54,345 nucleotides of DNA, taken from contig JAZNAE010000003.1 in assembly GCA_045586385.1 (NCBI GenBank), positions 1 to 54,345 on the forward strand, written 5' to 3'. Below, piece by piece: positions 25,520 to 32,132 of the stretch. Every line of letters begins with the position of its first letter. The stretch's first letter is position 1. Source of the DNA: Suilimivivens sp045586385 (GTDB lineage: Bacteria; Bacillota; Clostridia; Lachnospirales; Lachnospiraceae). The notes beneath the pieces are model-generated. The model made no database searches. It was not told the origin of the DNA and saw nothing but the letters and a program-made list of their open reading frames with translations. The position numbers and the translations under genes are program-made.

Positions 25520-28287
25520 TGTTACAAAAAATGTGGCACAAAAAATGGATGGCGTTAAGCTTGCTGGTTGGATGTATCTTGCTTGTTGCAACAGCAGTCA
25601 GTTTTCCGTTATATCAAAAAGCGGCTTACGACAGAATGCTACAGGATGAATTTAATAAAAATATATCAGAGGATGGTCGTTTTCCAACCGTTCTGGCAAT
25701 GTCAACCATCTCAAAAAAAGACGAATCAGGTATGGTCTCCAAAATGGAAGACTTTATAGAGTCTGTCTATGAGAAAATAGGCGCAAGTAAACTGCAGACA
25801 GTCTTTTATTATATTTTACAGAAGACACCGCTTTACTCGGACATGAACCGTGAAGATGCAGGGGACATTGGTGTTACCCTCGCAGGTATCACGGATTTTG
25901 AAAATCACGTAAACATCATTAACGGGGAATGTTTTTCAGATGCGGGCATTAATGATGAGGGTGTGATTGAAGTTTTGGTTTCCGAGGACTGTTTTATTGA
26001 AGAGGGACTTCTTCTCGGTGAAACGCTTACCTACGAAGCTGTGAGTGATGTAAATGGAAATCCCATCCGAATCGAGATTAAGGGTATTTTCCGTCTGCCG
26101 GAGGATGATTTGTTTTGGCAGGAAGGTGCAGAAAAAATACGTCACAGAGCCTATATGAATATGGATTTGTTCCGGGAAATGTTCGCAGGGGAAAATATCA
26201 GTAAATATACCATTGACTGCAGACAGTATGCATTTATAGACTATAAAAACATTGCCTTTGAAGATGTTAAAGGGATTGTTGCACAGACAAAGTACTGTTA
26301 TGAGGAAGGTGAATATAAGCACGTAATGGAAGAGCCTTTCTACATGGATACCATGGAGTTGTATTTGCTTAAAATCAACAGGATTTCTGCAACCCTTTTA
26401 ATATTACAGGTTCCGGTTATGATTATGCTTTGTTCATTCTTATTAATGATTTCCGGACAGATGTATGAAATGGAAAAAAATGAAATTTCCGTCATTAAGA
26501 GTAGGGGAAGCTACCGCTCACAGATTTTCAGGTTATACCTGTATCAGGGTATTGTGCTTGCACTGACAGGAGCAGTTTTTGGCACTTTGCTTGGAGTGTT
26601 TTTTAGTAAAATGCTGGCATCCACCAGAAATTTTTTGGAGATAGAACCGTCCTTTTCGTTGGAGATAGTTTTTACGCAAAATACAGTGTTATATGCGGCA
26701 GCAGCAATCCTTCTTACCCTGATGAGTGTTACGTTACCGGCCATTAAGCACAGCAAGGTTTCCATTGTTGACGTAAAGAGACAGAAAGCGCTTATCAAAA
26801 AGAGTTTATGGAAAAAGCTGTATCTGGACATTATTTTAATCGGCCTTTCTGCTTATGGCTACTACAGTTTCCACAAGAATATGACGAATCTTTCCGTGAA
26901 TGTATTGCAGGGAGAGAGTCTGGATCCTTTGTTGTATATCAGCTCATCTTTGTTTATTTTAGGAGTCGGCTTATTATTTATCAGAATACAGCCCACACTT
27001 GTTCTTCTTATTTATAAGATGGGTAAGCGGTTCTGGAAGAGTGCGAGTTATATTTCTTTTTTGGAAAATATGCGAAATGCAGGAAAGCAACAACTGATTA
27101 TGTTGTTTTTGATTATGACGGTATCATTAGGAATTTATCATGCCACGGTTGCCAGAACTATTTTGTCGAATGCCATAGAAAATACGCAGTACTTAAACGG
27201 CAGTGAGATTGTAATCAAAGAGGTATGGCCCATAAACCAGTTTGATGGTACTTATATGGAACCCGATTATACCAAATATATGACGCTGCCTATGGCAGAT
27301 CTTTGTACCAAGGTATTCTATGATGATGCAGGCTATGTATCCTTTGAGCAGTCAGAGCGTCAGATAGTGACGATTATGGGAATCCATACAAAAGAATTCG
27401 GGACAGTAACCCAAATTCCGGAAGGGCTTTTGGAAAAGCCTTATTATGAGTATTTAAATGAGCTTGCCGTGGCGGCAGATGGTGTGATTGTTTCTTCTAA
27501 TTTCCAAAGCCGGTATGGATATAAAATCGGTGACAGTATTTATTTTAGAAATGAAGATGGGGCAGAAACCTTTGGCAGAATTATAGATTTTGTTGATTAC
27601 TGGCCGGGTTATACACCAACGATAAATGTGACCGATGCTGACGGAACCATTAAAAGACAGGAAAACTTTCTTTTAGTAACCCATTATGATGCTTTGGCAC
27701 AGAATTTTGGAACTTATCCCTATGAGATTTGGATAGATTTAAAAGAAGAATATTCTGCTGCGGATTTCCTTGACTGGATAGACGATAATCATATGGTGGT
27801 TGCAAAGTATGCCAACAGGGATACCAATTTAAAAAATACGATGGAGGACCCTCTTTTACAAGGAACCAACGGTATTTTAACACTGGGGTTTATGGTAACG
27901 ATTCTGCTTTGTGCAATCGGTTATCTGATTTATTGGATTATGGCAATCAGGGAGCGGGAGCTTATGTTTGGTGTACTTCGTGCTTGTGGTTTCCACAAGG
28001 GTGAACTGGTGCAGATGCTTATCAATGAACAGATTTTTTGCGGTGTATTTTCCGTGCTTGCAGGTATCGGTATCGGTACTCTTGCTTCAAAGATGTTTGT
28101 GCCGATTTTGCAGCAGGCTTACGCATCGGAAAATCAGGTATTGCCTATGAAACTGATCACAAATGCAGCAGATATGTACCGTTTATATGGTGTGATAGCA
28201 TTTGTAATGTTATTAGCATTGGGTGTCTTAATCGCTATTTTATTTAAGATGAATGTAACAAAAGCATTGAAATTGGGTGAAGAATAA
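25507..28287 (+). CDS. Double-FtsX ABC permease, system 2
   Basis: A 926-residue permease, the same length as its system 1 paralogue and alike along the whole chain: shared MLxKxxHKKWM start, NEISVIKSRGSYRSQI and RERELMFGVLRACGFHKGEL coupling stretches, NEQIFCG near the end, and C-terminal KALKLGE. About ten membrane segments and two large extracytoplasmic regions are predicted. GAAGGA about 9 nt upstream supports the ATG at 25507, which overlaps the fused adaptor gene by 13 nt; an ATG further upstream would lengthen the overlap and lacks a site. The stop overlaps the ATPase 1 start (TAATG). Confidence 0.92.
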   Translation: MFKLMLQKMWHKKWMALSLLVGCILLVATAVSFPLYQKAAYDRMLQDEFNKNISEDGRFPTVLAMSTISKKDESGMVSKMEDFIESVYEKIGASKLQTVFYYILQKTPLYSDMNREDAGDIGVTLAGITDFENHVNIINGECFSDAGINDEGVIEVLVSEDCFIEEGLLLGETLTYEAVSDVNGNPIRIEIKGIFRLPEDDLFWQEGAEKIRHRAYMNMDLFREMFAGENISKYTIDCRQYAFIDYKNIAFEDVKGIVAQTKYCYEEGEYKHVMEEPFYMDTMELYLLKINRISATLLILQVPVMIMLCSFLLMISGQMYEMEKNEISVIKSRGSYRSQIFRLYLYQGIVLALTGAVFGTLLGVFFSKMLASTRNFLEIEPSFSLEIVFTQNTVLYAAAAILLTLMSVTLPAIKHSKVSIVDVKRQKALIKKSLWKKLYLDIILIGLSAYGYYSFHKNMTNLSVNVLQGESLDPLLYISSSLFILGVGLLFIRIQPTLVLLIYKMGKRFWKSASYISFLENMRNAGKQQLIMLFLIMTVSLGIYHATVARTILSNAIENTQYLNGSEIVIKEVWPINQFDGTYMEPDYTKYMTLPMADLCTKVFYDDAGYVSFEQSERQIVTIMGIHTKEFGTVTQIPEGLLEKPYYEYLNELAVAADGVIVSSNFQSRYGYKIGDSIYFRNEDGAETFGRIIDFVDYWPGYTPTINVTDADGTIKRQENFLLVTHYDALAQNFGTYPYEIWIDLKEEYSAADFLDWIDDNHMVVAKYANRDTNLKNTMEDPLLQGTNGILTLGFMVTILLCAIGYLIYWIMAIRERELMFGVLRACGFHKGELVQMLINEQIFCGVFSVLAGIGIGTLASKMFVPILQQAYASENQVLPMKLITNAADMYRLYGVIAFVMLLALGVLIAILFKMNVTKALKLGEE

Positions 28288-28970
28288 TGAATGATGTATT
28301 AATTAAAATAGAAGACGTGAGCAGAATTTTTCCTGTGCCGGGTGGTGAATTTACAGCCCTTAAGAATATCAATGCAACGATCCGTAAAGGGAGTTTTACG
28401 ATTTTAAAAGGGCGTTCCGGTTCCGGAAAGACTACGCTGATGAATATTGTGGGATGTCTGGATTATCCCACGAAAGGAAAAGTATTTCTTGAGGATAGGG
28501 AAGTGAGTGATCTCTCCGAAAGAGAAAGAGAAAATTTAAGAAGAAAAGATTTCGGCTTTGTTTTTCAGTCCGTATCGCTAATGCCCTCCTTAAACGCTTA
28601 TCAGAATGTGGAGTTTTCCTTAAGACTTGCAGGACATAAGATTGATGCAAGTACAGAAAAGAGAGTGAAAGAATGCTTAAAAATGGTAGGGCTTGGTAAC
28701 AGAATGACCCACATGTCGGCAGAACTTTCCGGCGGTGAACAACAGAGAGTTGCCATTGCCAGAGCCATTGCACACAGACCCCAAGTGATTTTTGCAGATG
28801 AGCCAACGGCTGAACTGGATTCTGCCATGGCTGCCAATGTGACACAGTTATTTAAGACTATGGCGCAAAAAGAAGGAATTACTGTGCTTATGACAACCCA
28901 TGACATGGGGCTTATGGATGCGGCAGATAGTATCATTGAACTGGAAAGCGGAGAGAGGATTAATGTCTGA
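28287..28970 (+). CDS. ABC transporter ATPase 1, system 2
   Basis: A 227-residue ATPase with GRSGSGKTT, FVFQS, LSGGEQQ, VIFADEPTAELD and TTHD all intact, parallel to the gene at 18821-19501. It has no C-terminal extension. It overlaps the permease stop by 1 nt and the following ATPase gene by 8 nt, as expected for subunits of one complex. Confidence 0.95.
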   Translation: MNDVLIKIEDVSRIFPVPGGEFTALKNINATIRKGSFTILKGRSGSGKTTLMNIVGCLDYPTKGKVFLEDREVSDLSERERENLRRKDFGFVFQSVSLMPSLNAYQNVEFSLRLAGHKIDASTEKRVKECLKMVGLGNRMTHMSAELSGGEQQRVAIARAIAHRPQVIFADEPTAELDSAMAANVTQLFKTMAQKEGITVLMTTHDMGLMDAADSIIELESGERINV

Positions 28971-29850
28971 GAAAGAAATAATGGTCAGGTCAGAAGGCCT
29001 GGTAAAAATTTATAAAACAAAAGAAACTGAAGTGTTGGCGCTTCAGGGACTTGATATGGAAGTTGAAAAAGGTGAACTGACCGCACTGATCGGAAACAGC
29101 GGTAGCGGAAAAAGTACATTTCTGAATATGATTGGCGGTATTGACAGACCCAGTGCCGGCTCTCTTTGGGTAGATGGGAAAAATCTTTTTACCATGACGG
29201 AAAAGGAACTTGTACGTTATAAAAGAGATACCGTAGGTTTCGTGTGGCAGAATAACGCAAGAAACATGTTGCCTTTTTTATCGGTACTTGAAAATATCAT
29301 GATGCCAATGAATATTTCCGGTTCCAAGGCTAAAAAGGACAAGGCGCTTGAACTGCTTGAAAGAGTAGGCCTTTCCTCTAAAAGAAACAGCCGCATGAAC
29401 ATGCTCTCCGGAGGAGAACAGCAGAGGATCGCCATAGCGATAGCACTTGCAAATTCTCCAAAACTTCTTTTGGCAGATGAACCTACAGGTTCCGTGGATA
29501 CGAAGACGGCGAACTATATCTTTGACCTTTTTTCTGAATTAAACGCAGAAGGACAGACAATTTTGATTGTTACCCACGACGTACAGCTGTCTAAGAAAGT
29601 AAAACGCGTGGTGGCAATCCGTGACGGAAAAATCAGTTCCGAGCGTGTGCTAAAGGAAGGCTATAAAGACAGAGTGCGAGAGAGCGGAATCGACTGGATG
29701 ACAGAGGACTCCCAGGATGAGTATGCAGTGCTTGATAAGGCACATAGAGTACAGCTTCCGGCGGAACTCTTGGCAGAACTTGGAATTGCGGACAATAAAG
29801 TAAAGATTTCCTCCAGAGATGGAGAAATTATTATCAGTAAGCCTAAGTAA
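28963..29850 (+). CDS. ABC transporter ATPase 2 with C-terminal AbrB-like domain, system 2
   Basis: A 295-residue protein: complete ABC ATPase (GNSGSGKST, VWQNNARN, LSGGEQQ, LLLADEPTGSVD, VTHD), then an acidic linker and an AbrB-like tail at about 251-295 (VLDKAHRVQLPAELLAELGI and a hairpin ending DGEIIISK). GAGAGG precedes the ATG at 28963; the upstream in-frame ATG at 28900 is deep inside the previous gene and unlikely. It converges on the flagellin gene with only 11 bases between stop codons and no hairpin terminator in that gap. Confidence 0.9.
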   Translation: MSEKEIMVRSEGLVKIYKTKETEVLALQGLDMEVEKGELTALIGNSGSGKSTFLNMIGGIDRPSAGSLWVDGKNLFTMTEKELVRYKRDTVGFVWQNNARNMLPFLSVLENIMMPMNISGSKAKKDKALELLERVGLSSKRNSRMNMLSGGEQQRIAIAIALANSPKLLLADEPTGSVDTKTANYIFDLFSELNAEGQTILIVTHDVQLSKKVKRVVAIRDGKISSERVLKEGYKDRVRESGIDWMTEDSQDEYAVLDKAHRVQLPAELLAELGIADNKVKISSRDGEIIISKPK

Positions 29851-29861
29851 GAGAGTCCGTA

Positions 29862-31325
29862 TTATGATAGTAAATTTAATACACCGCTATTGCTTTGATT
29901 GGCCTGTGCCATCATAGCCTGGCCGGCCTGAAGTAAAATATTGTTATTAGAATGTTCTACCATAAGTGTAGCCATATCAGCATCACGGATGATAGACTCT
30001 GATGCCTGTGTATTTTCTGCGATATTATCCAAATTCAGGATGGTATGTTCCAAGCGGTTTTGATAAGCACCCAGTTTACTGCGTTCCGTGCTGACATATT
30101 CCAATGCACGCTTAAAGGCGTTGATGGCCATATCGGCATTTTCCTGTGTGGTTACACTCGTATCCCTAAGCCCCAGCATCAGCGTTGAAATAGAAGGCAA
30201 ATCGACCATTAAATGTTGACTGGCTTCCGCACCTATTTGCAAGGGAATTGATTTGTACTCAAGAACTTTTAAAGCGTCAAATAAGTCCATGGCAACACCG
30301 GGACCAAAAGAACCGAGGCTACTACCGGGAGAAGAATTGGCAGTGCTTCCTGCATGAGTCCAATCAGGCCAATTGGTAGAACTATTGTTAGTGGGCACAC
30401 CGGTATTATTGTTATTGCGTCTTTGATCATAAATAACCAGCGTATCTCCGTCTTTCACAAGTTTGGTATAATGGTTACGGGGAATACCGTTATTGGTTCC
30501 GGCAATGATTCGATCTATTAATTCTGAAGCATTGGCAGTTCCACTAATTCCTATACTATAAATATAGTGATTGCCACTGTTTGTTACTTCTGATGAGGTT
30601 CCCTCTGTAAATTTAATACTATAATGATTTTCACAAGTACAGCATGTGCTGTAAAATCCCCCTTTCGCCAGTTCCTTTATTTGTGCATCTGTACCGGTGT
30701 AACTACTAAAATCTAATGTGGCGGATTCATGATTGACTGAGAAATATTGCTCAGTATTGGGTGTGACAGAGGTATCAATATATCTTTCCTGTGTTGTATA
30801 TTCTTCGGAAAGGGATTTGGATGAGAGTGAAGGACTGCTGACCCAGGCGGGTAAGGAACCTACCACGGCAAGGTCATCTTTTTCGCTGATAAGAGGGGGA
30901 ATCTCTTTTCCTTTTAACACAGGAATTTCATTAAATGTAGTCTTTTCAGAGATGCTGTCTATTTCTGTTTTCAAGTGATCAATTTCCTGCTGGATATAGG
31001 ACCTGTCAGTGTCAGTGAGAGTGCCGTTTGCGGCTTTTATGGAAAGTTCAGTGCCACGATGAAGCATTTCGTGCACTTCAGAGAGTGCTCCGTCAGCAAT
31101 CATTATCATGGAAATGCCATCTTGGGCATTGGCAGATGCTTGTGTAAGACCACGGATTTGTCTTCGCATTTTTTCTGAGATGGATAGACCTGCCGCGTCA
31201 TCGGCCGCACGATTAATTTTATATCCGGAAGATAATTTTTCCATGGTTTTAGAGGTTTTCCGGGATGTAATATTAAATTGACGCTGTGCATTCATGGCTA
31301 ATAGATTATGTGCTACGATATTCAT
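29862..31325 (-). CDS. Flagellin
   Basis: A 487-residue flagellin with conserved D0/D1 ends (N-terminal ~1-140 with LSSGYKINRAADDAAGLSIS; C-terminal ~390-487 with a Gln/Asn-rich last helix) and a variable middle of about 240 residues. The Toll-like-receptor-5-facing stretch reads LHRGTELSIKAANG, keeping one Arg and the Glu-Leu of the classical epitope but not the second Arg. Unusually, the middle contains Cys228, Cys229 and Cys231 in FYSTCCTCENHY. AGGAGAG precedes the ATG and a sigma-28-like promoter lies just upstream. It stands 15 kb from the other flagellar genes here. Export and assembly would need FliW, encoded at 52059-52514. Confidence 0.96.
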   Translation of the reverse strand: MNIVAHNLLAMNAQRQFNITSRKTSKTMEKLSSGYKINRAADDAAGLSISEKMRRQIRGLTQASANAQDGISMIMIADGALSEVHEMLHRGTELSIKAANGTLTDTDRSYIQQEIDHLKTEIDSISEKTTFNEIPVLKGKEIPPLISEKDDLAVVGSLPAWVSSPSLSSKSLSEEYTTQERYIDTSVTPNTEQYFSVNHESATLDFSSYTGTDAQIKELAKGGFYSTCCTCENHYSIKFTEGTSSEVTNSGNHYIYSIGISGTANASELIDRIIAGTNNGIPRNHYTKLVKDGDTLVIYDQRRNNNNTGVPTNNSSTNWPDWTHAGSTANSSPGSSLGSFGPGVAMDLFDALKVLEYKSIPLQIGAEASQHLMVDLPSISTLMLGLRDTSVTTQENADMAINAFKRALEYVSTERSKLGAYQNRLEHTILNLDNIAENTQASESIIRDADMATLMVEHSNNNILLQAGQAMMAQANQSNSGVLNLLS

Positions 31326-31356
31326 AAAATCTCTCCTGAAAAATCAACTAATAATA

Positions 31357-31383
31357 ATATCGGCAGCAAAGGAAAAAAAATAA
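31357..31383 (-). promoter_or_regulatory. Sigma-28-type flagellin promoter and short leader
   Basis: On the minus strand the -10 is GCCGATAT (31364-31357), and 11 nt further upstream TTATTTTT (31383-31376) is a 5/8 match to the TAAAGTTT -35. The layout equals the two better sites at 46060-46086 and 53328-53354. The leader would be about 25 nt and carry CAGGAGAG, a ribosome site that also looks like a CsrA target. Confidence 0.65.
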
Positions 31384-31401
31384 GAGAAAAAATACAAAAG
31401 T

Positions 31402-31407
31402 TGTAAC
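31402..31407 (+). promoter_or_regulatory. TGTAAC box upstream of decayed ECF cassette
   Basis: TGTAAC resembles the -35 of several ECF promoters (for example Bacillus sigma-X). The same hexamer lies at 5289-5294, 74 nt before the intact ECF cassette, and at about the same distance (75 nt) from this decayed one. No convincing shared -10 was found, so it is only a candidate autoregulatory box. Confidence 0.3.
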
Positions 31408-31476
31408 GAATACCATGTTAAGATGGACTAATTTATGAAAGAGGAAAAAACCCACTATATGGGGAGGAATACCAGA

Positions 31477-31637
31477 TTGGAAATAAAGGAAGTATACGAA
31501 TAATATTTTAATACAGTATATGGTTATCTTTGCACGTTGACAGGGGGGATTACGACTTGGCGGAAGAACTGGCACAGGAAACCTTTTACCGTGCAAAGCA
31601 GATTTTGGGGGAGGAGCTGAAAAGAGATGAACAATAG
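31477..31637 (+). pseudogene. Remnant of ECF sigma factor gene
   Basis: GGGGAGGA at 31461-31468 precedes a TTG codon at 31477 whose translation begins LEIKEVYE, then hits a TAA at 31501 (one base from CAA). It continues YFNTVYGYLCTLTGG, loses frame in a run of six G (31543-31548), and resumes as GDYDLAEELAQETFYRAKQ up to a TAG at 31635. This is sigma region 2 of an ECF factor, parallel to the intact gene at 5716-6189 (NYDIVYGYLF, ITQQTFYNAF). Region 4 is missing. One nonsense change, one frameshift and a large deletion show that it is dead. Confidence 0.82.
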
Positions 31638-31957
31638 ATACGATTGTAATATTATTTTAGATTTGCTCCCACTCTCCATTGAGCAGTTAGTAAGCAAGGA
31701 GACAGAAAGCAGTGATTACAAATCCTTATGCCCAAACAGCTTATATTGTTTTCCCGGAGGAGATTCCGAAAGACGTTGAAAAACAGATTGTGGATGAGTA
31801 TGAAATAAACGAAAAAGTGTATGATGATCTGAATGGCACGGAGTATAAAAATATGGAACTGGACAGAGAAAGAGAGATAGTCATGGTTACATACATAGAG
31901 AACGGAGAGGAAAGAACAAAGGAATTTCCGATGCAACATCATGCACAAAAGGAGTGA
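31627..31957 (+). pseudogene. Remnant of zinc-finger anti-sigma gene
   Basis: The ATG at 31627, overlapping the sigma remnant as in intact cassettes, encodes YDCNIILDLLPLSIEQ, matching the start of the ZAS proteins at 5363 and 6186, but the H-x3-C-x2-C is gone and the frame stops near 31778. In another frame, 31712-31957 encodes about 80 residues with YIVFPEEIPKDVEKQ, which resembles the FPEKIP region in the extracytoplasmic tail of the intact anti-sigma factor. The membrane segments are deleted. The 31712-31957 stretch could be read as a small ORF from GTG, but it has no good ribosome site and is best seen as debris. Confidence 0.72.
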
Positions 31958-31967
31958 AAATAAGTCA

Positions 31968-31978
31968 AATAACATCAA
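31968..31978 (+). repeat. AATAACATCAA copy 1, just upstream of cellulase -35
   Basis: The 11-mer AATAACATCAA ends 6 nt before the -35 TTGACA. Identical copies are at 32058-32068 (direct) and 32074-32084 (inverted) in the leader. It is a candidate operator for a regulator of the cellulase operon. Confidence 0.5.
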
Positions 31979-31984
31979 GCGTTC

Positions 31985-32012
31985 TTGACAAATATTGTGA
32001 ATTTGCTATAAT
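31985..32012 (+). promoter_or_regulatory. Near-consensus sigma-A promoter for cellulase operon
   Basis: TTGACA (31985-31990), 16-nt spacer, TATAAT (32007-32012) with an extended -10 TGC in front. This is the best sigma-A promoter in the window. It starts a leader of about 115 nt before the cellulase start codon. Confidence 0.88.
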
Positions 32013-32054
32013 TGTAAGAAAATAACAAAAATATTCAGAACTTTATAGGTGAGA

Positions 32055-32087
32055 AAAAATAACATCAAACTATTTGATGTTATTTTT
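32055..32087 (+). promoter_or_regulatory. Perfect 15-bp hairpin in cellulase leader
   Basis: Arms 32055-32069 and 32073-32087 pair perfectly around a 3-nt loop, and the right arm ends in TTTTT. It contains the direct and inverted copies of AATAACATCAA. It could be a weak attenuator, an mRNA-stabilising stem, or simply a palindromic operator. Confidence 0.7.
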
Positions 32088-32132
32088 CGATGCAAAATAA
32101 TAATTTTATTAAGAAAGTTGATGGAAATTGTG

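Noticed and set aside
29851..29861. Terminator between export operon 2 and flagellin
   Set aside because: Only 11 bases separate the stops and no stem with a T-run is visible on either strand.
31712..31957. Intact small gene of 81 residues
   Set aside because: It begins inside the anti-sigma remnant, lacks a proper ribosome site, and its sequence resembles the tail of the intact anti-sigma factor.
32049..32132. Cellulase start at 32049 or earlier ATGs
   Set aside because: They fall in the leader hairpin, have no ribosome site, and would bury the lipoprotein signal 28 residues from the N-terminus.
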